Shown: piece by piece, positions 13,885-22,189 of the stretch | Layout of the letters: each line of letters opens with the position of its first letter | Position numbering within the stretch: the stretch's first letter is position 1 | From: Siderastrea radians | Taxonomy: Eukaryota; Cnidaria; Anthozoa; Scleractinia; Rhizangiidae | Length of the DNA stretch: 64,000 nucleotides | Direction of reading: 5' to 3' | Assembly (NCBI GenBank): GCA_964017195.1 | Contig: OZ024896.1 | Span: 2,291,987-2,355,986, forward strand | Position numbers and translations under genes: made by a program | The notes under the pieces: generated by a model | Database searches by the model: none | What the model saw: only the letters and a program-made list of their open reading frames with translations | What the model was told of the DNA's origin: nothing

Positions 13885-15940
13885 ATAATAATAATGTTTG
13901 TAAGAGGTACTTATGAAATAAAGAAATACTAAAATCTAGAATCTAAAATCTCAAATCTCAAATCTAAAATCTAAAATCTCAACCATCCGTAAACTACATA
14001 AGGTGACAGAGTTCTCTAGATTATTATTATTATTATTATTATTGTTATTATTATCATTGTTATTATTATCATTACCTTCGTCACCTTTTTGCCACCTCTT
14101 CTATAAACTTTGCGTATTATTCGCTCTCGGAATGTATCATTCTATTTTATATCTGCACCCCTCCTATTGAGGGGCATAAAAATCCGAGGGGGAAGGAGGA
14201 TTTACTGTCATGCATTTCCAAAGGGGGTTTCTAAAAAAGCTGTATCCAAAGGGGGGGGGGTAAAAGTTTTCTTCTGCAGGGGTCTTACAGGATATCCCTC
14301 AATTGCGGATGTAAATAGAATGACCTAATCCTCGTGATTCATAGCATTCGTTAAAGATACATCACTGCACAGTTCCCATGTTATTCCAGTGTAAACTAGC
14401 TTCCTCAGATGGCCACAGATGACCGCAATGTTTGCATCCTTCAACATTTCGCACAAAAAAGGCTCATAGGGCTCCAATTGTATCAAAAAAGCTATTCATA
14501 TTTGTTTTGGTCAACTCAAGATTTCCATTAGAGAAGATCCCCCCTGAAAGGGATGCTAGCAGGAATCATTGGTAGCAATTAACACGCCTGGGTAGCGATA
14601 GAGAGACAGTGGAGTCAGCTGCTTTTCCGAAGAAAGAACACGTTCCAGAGTCTATCCTCGAACTTAAGTCTGAGTTATTGTTCACTTCTCCACCGCCCTT
14701 CCTGTAGCTGCTTAAGCTGATTCACAACTGCAATTTTCAATTGCAAGATCTTCTAAAAAATCGTTCAACACAGTTACCTAAATCTTCTGTTCATCAAGCA
14801 TTGGGTTACGTTATTATTATCATAATTATAATAATAATTATTATTATTATTATCAAAACAAAATACACAACCATGCAGTTTAGCAAATGATCAAAATAAG
14901 AGAATTAGTGTATAGAATGGGTAATTAGAACAACAGTTTTATGAAATTGCTGGTGAAATTGTCAAAGACCCGTTCAGCGACTTGCCTATTAGCTTCAGCC
15001 TTTAGTTATGGGAAAAAAAACGATAATTTTCGCTATCAATTGAAGGCAAAAATATGACAATTATTGCGATACGAATGGCATGAAATACACAAACAACGTT
15101 CTGAATTTTACTCACCCTTCGGGAAGACAAAACTGTTCTCAGTTTTATCGATCGTTTCTATTTTCGTTATTTATCGTTATTCAATGTTTGCATTTATTAC
15201 AGGTAAATCTCAACGGTGGTTATTCGGAAATAACAAAAATTCATTTTCCTAGTTTTGAGCGAAAGAAACGGGCTTTAACGTTGTCATAGTTAAAACAGGT
15301 TAACGGAGAAAATGTGGGGTGACTGCATGTGTAATAACAATTCTTTACTGTCGCTTTGGCCTCTAGTTGGAAATGAATCACATTCGACACGAATTAAATT
15401 ATGCGAATTGGTTTCAACATTACAGTTTACTGTAATATCTATTTGTGAATTCAATCCGGTTACGTAGGGCTTTTAATCTTATTGTTTCTACAAGTGAATG
15501 CAATCATTGCAGATCTGATCCAATCCGGTATGGAAACAAAACATAAGAAGATGCAACAGGGGACATCATGAAGTGGAATTGGTGAACCAGAATAACAGGA
15601 TATAAGCTAAAATTATTACAAATAGCTGATGAAATGTCCCACTTCACAGTACTAAGCTATCGCAAAGTTATATAAAAAAAACGTAAACTGCGTTAAACTA
15701 AAGGAAAGATACAATTTACCTATTCCTCAACAAGAGACTGAACTTCGTTTGACAACGTCAACTATCATGTATGGATAATGAGTTTTCTAATAGCCAGAAG
15801 CTCCCTGAAAACAAAGCGTTTAAACAGCTAGAGCTTTTCGAAACGACACACATGACACTGTACTCACCTGACAGCAAAGGGAGAAGACAAACGAAGAATA
15901 CCACCCAGAAGAACAGCTTAATCACGTTACACAGCGCCAT
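146..15940 (-). CDS. Gene C: secreted/membrane F5/8C and F-type lectin protein, 5' nine exons (3' end outside window)
   Basis: Exons in transcription order are 15940-15868, 8268-7955, 7192-7045, 5876-5619, 4539-4366, 3356-3108, 2011-1820, 1220-913 and 293-146. Every junction has GT-AG signals and the reading frame stays open across all nine. The order is signal peptide, discoidin (F5/8C), F-type lectin, F-type lectin, F5/8C. Each domain is split over two exons, and equivalent introns have the same phase in both copies of each domain, so the ectodomain arose by internal duplication. These domains bind glycans or lipids outside the cell. Because two receptor phosphatase pieces lie directly upstream in tandem, I infer that gene C continues leftwards into a linker, membrane helix and phosphatase domains. 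It could instead be a secreted lectin. No frame break was seen. Confidence 0.8.
913..1220 (-). CDS. Gene C exon 8: second F5/8C (discoidin) domain, N-terminal part
   Basis: 308-bp exon entered in phase 1 and left in phase 0. It encodes ACQIQALGLTSN, SFSASSSS, SRLNGNGTWSPET, YLQINLQ, AVATQGNP and WTTKYKLQFS. These are the same discoidin landmarks as exon 2, so this is a second F5/8C domain closing the duplicated ectodomain. Confidence 0.85.
1820..2011 (-). CDS. Gene C exon 7: second F-type lectin domain, C-terminal part
   Basis: 192-bp exon, phases 1-1, acceptor TTAG, donor GTATCA. It encodes VVNPKCGAGG, FFCRPSLNGKYVTI and LTLCEVEVYSA, the closing strands of the F-type lectin fold with the conserved NPxC, GkYVtI and LTLCEVEVy motifs. 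It follows exon 6 in frame. Confidence 0.85.
2012..3107. other. Gene C intron, no other feature seen
   Basis: AT-rich intron of 1.1 kb between exons 6 and 7. No coding motif, microsatellite or inverted repeat that I could identify. Confidence 0.5.
3108..3356 (-). CDS. Gene C exon 6: second F-type lectin domain, N-terminal part
   Basis: 249-bp exon, phases 1-1. It encodes ENLAFGKKTDQSS, SRAVDGNSNT, SCTHTKEETNPWWRVDL, VVNRGECCGDRL and FEIRVG. Counting residues, the His of CTHT is followed by 26 residues and then Arg. After that come G-E-C-C-G-D and Arg. This matches the F-type lectin sugar motif H-x(26)-R-x-D-x(4)-R, with Glu in place of Asp and the vicinal Cys pair kept. This is the more likely fucose-binding copy. 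Confidence 0.87.
4366..4539 (-). CDS. Gene C exon 5: first F-type lectin domain, C-terminal part
   Basis: 174-bp exon, phases 1-1, acceptor GACAG, donor GTTAGT. It encodes GNNQDVTSNPKC, then VGKYLGIM and LQLCEVEVYS. These correspond to the family's NPxC, GrYv-I and LtLCEVEVy strands that close the F-type lectin domain. It pairs with exon 4. Confidence 0.82.
4767..5165 (+). mobile_element. 3' end of a CR1/L2-like non-LTR retrotransposon
   Basis: The plus strand encodes IAPVLWNSLPEDM followed by TTFKTKLKTFLFK and a stop. This is the conserved C-terminal tail of reverse transcriptases of CR1/L2-type elements (aPxLWNsLPexiR...F-K-x-xLKthLF). It is followed by a tail with GCGCTATATAAAT and TCA/TTA microsatellite repeats, typical of 3' ends of such elements. 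It is a 5'-truncated copy in a gene C intron, opposite to the gene. Confidence 0.65.
4986..5032. repeat. (TTA)n microsatellite
   Basis: Run of ATT/TTA triplets with interruptions, in the tail of the truncated retrotransposon. A second run lies at about 5128-5165. Confidence 0.8.
5166..5618. other. Gene C intron, nothing recognised
   Basis: Remainder of the intron between F-type lectin exons 4 and 5. No supported feature. Confidence 0.4.
5619..5876 (-). CDS. Gene C exon 4: first F-type lectin (fucolectin) domain, N-terminal part
   Basis: 258-bp exon, phases 1-1. It encodes ENLAAGK, KQSSTYSD, EKAVDGNPDT, CSHTGEDTPSWWRVDL and VSIVNRFG, the hallmarks of the F-type lectin / eel fucolectin fold (NLA, QSS, AVDG, C-sHT, WWrVDL, NR). 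In this copy the segment after NR reads RFGTNPRR. The usual R-G-D-C-C-x-x-R fucose/calcium motif is therefore degenerate, and this domain may not bind fucose. The donor is GTGAGT. Confidence 0.85.
5877..7044. other. Gene C intron with GA microsatellite
   Basis: 1.2-kb intron between exons 3 and 4. Apart from the GA run and a short A-rich stretch I see nothing. Confidence 0.5.
6479..6556. repeat. (GA)n microsatellite
   Basis: About 38 uninterrupted GA dinucleotides. It produces spurious Ser-Leu open frames on the minus strand. Confidence 0.97.
7045..7192 (-). CDS. Gene C exon 3: first F5/8C domain, C-terminal part
   Basis: This 148-bp exon (acceptor TACTAG, donor GTAAAT) encodes IFTGNNDRDTVNK, then ARWLRFVG and MRVEVFGV. 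These are the family's F-x-GN-D, A-R-y-l-R-f and l-R-v-E-l-y-G motifs. It completes the domain begun in exon 2. The usual final Cys is absent here (VFGV in place of yGC). It has exactly the same length and phases as the exon at 146-293. Confidence 0.85.
7955..8268 (-). CDS. Gene C exon 2: first F5/8C (discoidin) domain, N-terminal part
   Basis: This 314-bp exon starts at a TTAG acceptor and ends at AAG|GTAGAT in phase 0. It encodes the start of a coagulation factor 5/8 C-terminal (discoidin) domain: C-I-D-L-D-LGMA at the N terminus, INASS, SRLNYTAGSSWCAS, then PYLQIDLQ, AVSTQG and W-x-E-TYTLQVS. These match the family hallmarks (Cys-x-x-x-x-LGM, ItaSS, W-C-s, lqvDLg, TQG, YxLxyS). Several N-x-S/T sites suggest glycosylation. 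Related to the exon at 913-1220. Confidence 0.85.
8359..9224. mobile_element. Non-autonomous element with tRNA-like segment and terminal hairpin
   Basis: The left end reads TATAGATTTAGCCAAGCC followed by TAAAAGCGGAGC, an end also seen at 33665 and, inverted, at 37659. The right end has GGAGCTCCGCT, a short GC palindrome (GCGCTAGCGC) and GGCTCCGCTATAA, like the ends near 10545 and 47095. Inside are a tRNA-like block (8525-8595) and a GTACGG-rich tract at about 9095-9122. There is no convincing transposase. Boundaries are approximate. Confidence 0.55.
8525..8595 (-). tRNA. tRNA-like sequence (SINE head or tRNA pseudogene, anticodon-loop GTC)
   Basis: The minus strand shows an A-box-like TGGCCTAGTGGACTAGT and a B-box-like GGTTCGACACTC. 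Between them is a 7-base loop ATGTCAC closed by an imperfect stem (CCGGC/GCCGA), giving GTC at the anticodon position (Asp-like). The acceptor stem does not pair (CGCCCAT at the 5' end, GGGAGCA at the 3' end) and the T-arm is irregular, so it is unlikely to be a working tRNA. Confidence 0.45.
9246..9585. repeat. Two direct copies of a ~115-bp repeat
   Basis: GCATAAGTTTTGCGG...AAACCGACAACTGCTTCGCTTA occurs at about 9246-9360 and, diverged, at about 9465-9583. Both lie in intron 1 of gene C, next to the hairpin-ended elements. Confidence 0.7.
10403..10547. mobile_element. Right end of the same hairpin-ended element family
   Basis: This repeats about 140 bp of the block at 9085-9223 (GACGGACGTACGGATGTACG, GTCACGTGACTA, then GGAGCTCCGCT and GGCTCCGCTATAA). 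The central palindrome differs (GGCGGGCTTTGCCCGC). Confidence 0.7.
10588..10950 (+). mobile_element. 3' fragment of a non-LTR retrotransposon
   Basis: The plus strand encodes RSFAAAAPMLWNALPEDI and NCATVSSF, the C-terminal reverse-transcriptase tail motif. It is followed by a GCGCTATTGCACC tail. The upstream frame (NINHRLPSRVLRS) is also compatible with this region. A dead 5'-truncated copy. Confidence 0.55.
10962..11119. repeat. Long imperfect hairpin (arms ~70 bp)
   Basis: TAATCAAATGGTGACGAGTG at the left is mirrored at the right by ...ACCATTTGATTA. The inner part GAAATTAGGAAATAATTTC also reappears inverted, as does TTTTGTCAAAATT. It looks like the folded terminus of a fold-back DNA element. 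Confidence 0.85.
11125..11892. mobile_element. Probable inverted-repeat element next to the hairpin
   Basis: TAATATCATGGGTGGCA at 11125 is matched by its reverse complement, CACCCATGATATTA, at 11879-11892. No transposase-like frame was recognised inside. Together with the hairpin it may form one fold-back element. Confidence 0.4.
11893..12167. mobile_element. MITE-like element
   Basis: TTTTCAATTGAGTGTCG near 11896 is mirrored by CGACACTCATTTGAAAA at about 12150-12166. The roughly 270-bp length, absence of coding capacity and terminal inverted repeats suggest a MITE. Confidence 0.55.
12173..12388. repeat. Two (ATT)n microsatellites
   Basis: Runs of ATT at about 12173-12215 and 12331-12387, separated by unique sequence. 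They generate false poly-Ile and poly-Leu frames. Confidence 0.95.
12477..12592. repeat. Near-perfect hairpin (~50-bp arms)
   Basis: AACAATTATTCTAC...TGGATATCAAATGAT is mirrored around the centre GGCGCGTAGCGCC by ATCATTTGATATCCA...GTAGAATAATTGTT. This is a typical terminus of a fold-back DNA element. The sequence that follows (12640-12830) resembles 51730-51905. Confidence 0.88.
12640..12830 (+). repeat. Dispersed repeat shared with 51725-51905
   Basis: AAAGGGAACAAG...AAAAGGCGCCAA...TTGCAG...GCTGAATGA...CCTCTA...AGCTCTGAAATATGG-like landmarks occur in the same order at both places, diverged. Same orientation. Confidence 0.6.
13859..13887. repeat. (TA)n microsatellite
   Basis: About 13 TA dinucleotides followed by AATAATAAT. 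Confidence 0.9.
13930..13982. repeat. Short tandem repeat, TCTAAAA/TCTCAAA units
   Basis: Roughly seven 7-8-base units of the pattern AATCTAAA/AATCTCAA. Confidence 0.8.
13983..15867. other. Proximal part of gene C intron 1
   Basis: No coding exon recognised. It contains ATT runs at about 14021-14052 and 14811-14854 and a G-rich run at about 14248. Two overlapping plus-strand frames at 15064-15289 lack any family signature. Confidence 0.4.
15868..15940 (-). CDS. Gene C exon 1: signal peptide
   Basis: The start codon is at 15940-15938, in good context (A at -3, G at +4). It opens a 24-residue stretch beginning MALCNVIKLF, with a long hydrophobic core (FFWVVFFVCLLPLL) and small residues S-G at the end, typical of a cleaved signal peptide. 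The exon ends in phase 1 at a GTGAGT donor (15867 downwards). The split Gly codon joins exactly to the F5/8C exon ending at 8268. Intron 1 is 7.6 kb and full of repeats. The first exon also fixes the boundary with gene A, whose last exon lies 7.9 kb upstream. Confidence 0.75.
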
Positions 15941-16883
15941 GTTCGTATAATTATACGTGTAAGCGTGTATCAGTCCTAGGAGCTTCTGATCGATTCATTA
16001 ATAATTGCTTTCTTTTGCTTCGTGATATTAAGCACAATGCTGAGTAGCTGTGCGTTTCATTTTCGAACTTGACCGGAATATAATGCTTGTGACAATTTGC
16101 AATAACATTATCGCAGTGTGCACGTGCCAGAAGTAGAATTTGGTTTCTCATTTTATTAATTACAATATTGGTTGAAAGCTGCGCCTGCTGACTGATTGGC
16201 TAAGACCCGTTTCAAACGTCGTGCTACTGCCGTGATATGCTGGCTCGACTGTAGCACGACGTCGAATTTAATTCAGTCCCCGATTCAGTCGAATAAAACA
16301 GCTGTTGCCGAAAACAAAGCATAAATAAACGGCCCGCGCATTGCGGGCATGTGCGGACGTCTGAAACTGATAACTAAATGTTTTGAATCGGTGTTTGGCC
16401 GTCTGTTACCGCAATGTGCACATGAGTGCTTTTAAAACGCGATTTGCTTATCATAATTCGACTTGGTGATCGAGCAATGGAAAGTGAAACTCGCTTTTAA
16501 AATGAGTTTAAAAAGGTGCCTCTTAGTCAATTCAAGCTAGTTAAAAAAACGCATTTCGTAATAAAAGATAAAGTTCAAAATGAGTTACCCATGTAAAAAA
16601 TTAATGAAGAAAATTTGAAATGAATATAAATTCTGACCACGCTAAACGGAAAGAAAACCACTGCATTGAGTCAATGCTTTGTGTGACTCTTGGCTGGGGT
16701 CATGCAAGTACTGAAAGGTGACAGCCTGTTAGATCTGTCAAAATGATTGCGTGATTCTATTCACGCGAACGTGCTGTAGGTAATTCATTTTTGCTTTGTC
16801 GTCGCTTGTTGAAATGTTGAGCTTCCGAACAGCATAGTGTTGTTTCTTCATAAATAGTTAGAGTATGTTCTTAACTAACTTTA

Positions 16884-18762
16884 GGGTGTCTGTAAAACCC
16901 GGAACACCCTGGAACACCCCGGAACACCCCGGAACACCCCTGGAACACCCCGGAACATCCCCGGAACACCCCTGGAACAGCCCAGAACAGCCTGGAACAA
17001 CCCCGGAACACCCCTGGAACATCCCATAATACCCCGGAACACCCTCGAACACCCCCGAAACACCAAAAATAGTGGTCAGCGGTCAGACTGCTCACGAATT
17101 GACTAAGCCGAAGACCTCCGAAGATTCCCAATTCTTCATAAGACTTTTGCGGATCACCCTGAGATTTCCGAGCATTTCAAGAATCCTTCGGAATATTTTC
17201 GAAGCTCTTAAAGAACAGCGAAAAAACCATTAATTAATGGGAAAAATATGTCATGCACGTGACCTTCATATCAATAACTTACGATTTTCAGTGATATGAA
17301 AATGTGACAGTTGAACTGTTAATTCTGCATTGATTTTTCTCGTGCGAGGTTTGCATTATTACGTTCAAAAAACAGGTGTGACCTCAAGGACATAACAAAG
17401 CTAAATGATACAGTGTCACGCAATGCTATAAGGTCATTATTCCGAGATCACACGATCGTCATCGTTTTATTTCCACAGGCCCATGGAAAATGTTTGGCCG
17501 CCGGTTCGCTACGCTAATATATACACCTCATTACAAAAAAACCTCAGTTTATATTAATTTGAAGTATCATACCGTAGTGCATGAGTGCTTCAGGGATGTT
17601 AAATTCCTAGAACGTTTTTCCATGTCTAATAAATTCAGCAGTTAGACCTACATATATTTTTGGTTAACAAAAGAGCGTAGCTCGGAAGATAAATGAGTAG
17701 GAGAAATGTGCGCCTGCAAAAAAAGCACTCACTATAATTTTGTAGAGGTATCCGAGGGCTTATAATGTAGGATGTCACAACGTAACCCGGGAGCAAAAGG
17801 ATCGAGCGAGTTTACACTCTTATAGGGAGAAAAGGAACAAGTATTTTATTTGCTTTCACAAGATCTAGTTAGTCTTTAAGAGAAAAAATTAAGTAAACGA
17901 AAAAAGGAAAATATCAACGATGAGAGTACATATCACATTTCCTTGAACTTTGCAAAGTTCGTGTGCTCCCTCAATAAGCCAACTTTATACGTTGCGATAA
18001 ACCTTGCGTTACAACTTACTTCTCAAAACTATACAAACATTTTTCTAATTGGTCTTTAGAAGGAGCGGCGGTGTTTCCTTGCCCAGTTCGTACAGTAACA
18101 GCAAGTGGGGCACTTATTGAGAAAATGCGGTAGTACTAGCTACATAAATTGAAAAGGAACAGCCTTTACGGAAACAAAATAAATCCTGTAGACGTTTAGC
18201 AGCCTGCGAAATCTGTTTTGTTTTGCGTGCAAAATCTGTCACGCAATGCCCAAGAGTAAGTTATCGCGACCGTGACGTGTTATATGGTGAATTGAATTAT
18301 TATTCGGGATTCCCACCCCCAGAATTTCACTTATAGACGTCACATCGGTTTGTCGAGAGTTATAATGCAAGTCGTCTCGCATGAGTTACAACAACTTCAA
18401 TAACTGAATTGAAATATTCAAAATCAAATCTTTGTCGATCTAAAGGACACCAATGTTATCTTTTATTTTATTTTTGTCATTTTGTCTTCGGGTTATCTGC
18501 AAACGTCTTCGAAAAAATTCGGAAATCTTCGTTAATCTTCGGAGGTCCTCGGGTCAGTCTCTGCGTGAGCGGTCTGACCGCTGACCACTATTTTTGGTGT
18601 TCAAGAGTGTTCCTGGCTGTATTGAGGGTATTCCGGGGCATTATGGGATGCTCCAGGGGTGTTCCGGGGTTGTTCCGGGCTGTTCCGGGCTGTTCTGGGG
18701 GTGTTCCGGGGATGTTCCGGGGTGTTCCGGGAGCGGGGCTGTTCCGTGTTTTACAGACACCC
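16884..18762. mobile_element. Nested element with 9-bp target duplication and GGAACACCCC subterminal repeats (MULE-like)
   Basis: Ends: GGGTGTCTGTAAAAC at 16884 and its reverse complement ending at 18762. Both sides are flanked by CTAACTTTA (16875-16883 and 18763-18771), a perfect 9-bp duplication. The subterminal zones hold tandem GGAACACCCC-type units (about 16898-17050 and, inverted, about 18600-18740). About 150 further inverted bases (to 17205 / from 18490) extend the arms. Only short junk frames lie inside, so it is non-autonomous. 9-bp duplications are typical of Mutator-like elements. Confidence 0.8.
16898..17052. repeat. Tandem ~10-15-bp repeats (GGAACACCCC)
   Basis: About 14 imperfect copies of GGAACACCCC(T). 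An inverted counterpart (GGGGTGTTCC) is at 18600-18740. Forms one subterminal arm of the nested element. Confidence 0.95.
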
Positions 18763-20570
18763 CTAACTTTAGGATTATTTGAACGTAAGCGGAAGACTGA
18801 AGTCCCTCGTGAAGTGCACGAATCATCACCACGTAATGGCATTAGGCCAATCTTGACATTCATGTTCACGTTAGTTCAATTTCCTCATTTTCCGATATGA
18901 AAAAGTATTTAGTTTATTGCTCTTTCCAAAAATCGAAGCTACTTTTGTTTCATCTTGGTTGGTTATTTATTTGGTGCTTTCGGAAATTAAGCCCCTTTCC
19001 AATAAATGATGAACATGAAACGTGCCATACAAAGTTTTTGAAACAATAATACGCACCGATCAGTTGCATCAACAACGAGCGAAACGTGTCATAATCAGAA
19101 CTTAAATTATAAGACGATACACTCGTATGATTAAACAAAGAGCACGCAATCTTACGCTCACACAGCCAAGTTGACCAGCAGTTTTATAATCAAACAACCA
19201 AAAATACGTCGGAAATCAAACCAGAAAATTGAGCAAACAAAAATAAAATAAGAAAACCATTATTTCATTTATTAATTATTAACATTTATAGTAAACATGA
19301 AGCAGAAACAGGCGAACGCAATATCGTCCTCACACTGCGTAAGCTCCCTACCTTGTGCCAGCATTTTCAGGAATGAAGAGAAACAGAACCCTCCAGCTTT
19401 TCAAGAATTCTTTGAGCAGCGGTTTCGTTACCATGGTACTACGCCGCTGACCAAAAAGCCCGAGGTTTCTGAAAACCACACCCTTCCTTACACCTCCCCC
19501 CTGAATAGCCTCCCCACCCCCAAGGAAACCGCTGCCCCGGGTTACTCTTGACTCAGGAACCCGTACCAAACTCAAATAAACAAACAGAGTCTGACAGATG
19601 ATGACAATATGCGGACGCATAGGTCCGTACTGCGTACGTACTGCGTCTGCACAAAAACCGGTTTAGCAACTTTTAAAATGTATTCTAACTGATGAATTTA
19701 TAATTTATAATTTATAATTTATGTATTTCTAATTTATAAATTGAGTTCAGCACGGCAGTAGCACGACTTGGTTTCAAACGTAGTGCTACTACCGTGCTAT
19801 GGTCGAATTTAATTCGATCAATTGAGTTCGGCACGGAAATAGCACGACGTTTGAAACGGGTCTAAATCACAGAAAAGCGTGTTTTATCCCTCATGTCAAC
19901 AAGGGGACCGGGGGGAAGCAACCTCCGGTAAAGGTTTTCTCAGCATAGATCAAGAATGCAACTTCGCTCTCCAAGGATTGCTTGGTTTTCAATGTGGCGG
20001 CGGCCAGGAGAAGACCCTGTCAGACAGCAGATCAGATGACCGAAAGTCTACAGCTAATAATGGTGATTTTAAGAAGAAGAGTGACAATAACAGATAATGA
20101 CAGCTAAGAAAAAGAGTTGTTGGGAACTTAAACAATTCTATTTGTTCCCAATTTATGAAATAGCAGAAAATGTTGAAAAATGTTAGGACTTAAAAGTTTC
20201 ATTGACAATTTCACTCTTTAAATTTTCCTCTGCATTTCTATAATTACCTTATTTATACGAAACTAGCAGGTTAAACAAAGATATTCGTCACAGTTGATGC
20301 GAGAAATTAAACTAACAAACTAAACTAAAGTAAAGCGTAAAAATATTAACAAATATAGTAAAAAGTGTTATTTTGTAAAAATCAACAACCGTTTTGGACT
20401 CGGCCCTCCGTCCGTGTCACTAAATCTAATACTTTAAACTCGATACAGTGATTTAACTGAACTAGTTACATGTAAAGTATCCAAAGATATATACAGTAAA
20501 TTAATTTACCCTTGAAAGCTTTTGATTCAATTTTTCTCCTCTCGGACGACTTGCAGATCGTACGGCTTAA

Positions 20571-22045
20571 GGTATCAGGGTACCCCAAATGACAACACTG
20601 CGTTTTCACCGTTTGAGCGTCAGGCGTTTCACAAGGACCCTGACAAGCTATATATTTTCTGAAAGCTTAATAATTGAAGATATGCGAAAACGTATTTATA
20701 AAAAAAAAGACAACTGTGTCAAAAATAGAGACTACGTTTTTAAAAAGTACATCGCTCACAAAATCGGTTCCGCTCCAGTCGAGAATGATCTGGAGAGAAA
20801 GACGAACATCGCGCCGAATTCTTCACACCTTTGTCTCAAAAACCGTGTCTCGGAGTTTTTGTATCTGGCCTGGTTTATTTTCTGCACTCAGTTAAACTTT
20901 GAAGTTCGAAGAAAAACCTCTCCTCTTTCTTTTACGGCTCATAACTTTTGAATGAAAGCAAAAGATAAAATTCGGAGACATGGGTTTTGGTGTCAAATAA
21001 TGTGGCAACATTGTTGCCAAATTTGAGCTAAAATGGTTGAAAACTCGCTGAACGCGAACTTAAAATGTGCGCCCAATTTCTTGAAAAATTAGTTTCGAGA
21101 AAAAATCCAAAATATGATTTGGAAACTTTTTCCGGTCTGAGGAGATTAAAACACCTAGGTGTCAGGATAATTACCTGCGGTTGACAGAGGGGAGGCTCAA
21201 CTTACCGCCTTACAACAATAGCATAAACATGCCGACAAGAATGGTGTCAAATTCTGCGTGTTTTTATGTTGGAAAGCGACTTTCGTTAAATACGAGTGCC
21301 GTTCAAAGGGTCTTCAAACGCAATAAACGGAAATTTTAAAGTCATAATATCACGTCGGCTGTAAAATGCCAAAGGCATCATCATTTGAGCTGGATAAGAC
21401 TACCCAAGCTGCCGGGACCTGAAAGACGAAAGGAAAGGCGAAAGGAAAGCACATTGAAATCTGCGAAGAGAGAACATCCTGTCAGAAATGCGAGCAACTG
21501 GGAAAAAATAAACTTCTTTATTACTGGAGACAAATTCCGTACTTTCCTGGACATGCCGTCTTTTGCGCCAAGTTGATTCTTTGATACATCTGGCTTTGTA
21601 GAAATGTTATGGAAATTTATGGGTGGATTGTTTTTCGCCGTTCGCGTTACGAAAAGCGAGCTGGCAGTCGAAGCTTATCACACCGACAAGCGCAAATAAT
21701 TCCTCAACGTTCGATCTTTTCTCTCTCTCTCTCTCTTTCACAGATATGATCGAAACCACTTTGTAGACACACTCGAAATAAGCGGGAACTGCTACGCAAT
21801 CGATCGCTTGTCAAAACATGGGGGCCCTGTCATGTCACATGCTATTTTCAGCGTTGTTGACAGATGACTGTCAACACATGATTAGAGAAAATTAATGCCA
21901 CAAATCTTTTTTCGTCCATAACTTTGCGTAGAAACAATCTTTTTTCTGAAACTTTTTGTAAAAGAGAGGTTTGAATAATATCTATCTGAAAATGACAGAA
22001 GTGTATTTTTCGAAAACATGGTCAATTTTGGGGTACCATGATACC
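20571..22045. mobile_element. TTAA-flanked DNA element (piggyBac/Kolobok-type target site)
   Basis: Termini GGTATCAGGGTACCCCAAA (20571) and the reverse complement of GGTATCATGGTACCCCAAA (ending 22045). TTAA flanks both ends (20567-20570, 22046-22049). Copy B of the duplication has the unoccupied site with a single TTAA at 60214-60217, which demonstrates insertion. Internal frames are broken (one starts MPKASSFELDKTTQ at 21366 and stops soon), so it is non-autonomous. Confidence 0.82.
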
Positions 22046-22189
22046 TTAAGAACGCCTCAGTCGCTAACTTTTTATGAGCAACCTCAGATGATACACACAG
22101 GGCGCATGTTGAACTCAATCATTAAACACGAGCCGAGAAAAAAATGGAGAATGCAAATGCCCTTATCAAAGTGTTAGTAAACTAGAAAT

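Larger units (their letters stand above)
16204..19862. mobile_element. DNA transposon with TAA target duplication (PIF/Harbinger-like, non-autonomous)
   Basis: The left terminus GACCCGTTTCAAACGTCGTG (16204) is matched by its reverse complement at 19843-19862, with about 28 of 31 bases identical. TAA flanks both ends (16201-16203 and 19863-19865), the target-site type of PIF/Harbinger elements. A second, internal, diverged terminus copy lies at about 19763-19800. No transposase is recognisable. A second element (16884-18762) is inserted inside. Confidence 0.75.

Noticed and set aside
16858..17131. Cys/Gly/Val-rich repetitive open frames (and 18409-18900 on the other strand)
   Set aside because: They read through the GGAACACCCC subterminal repeats of a transposon in several frames at once. 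No start context or splice logic.
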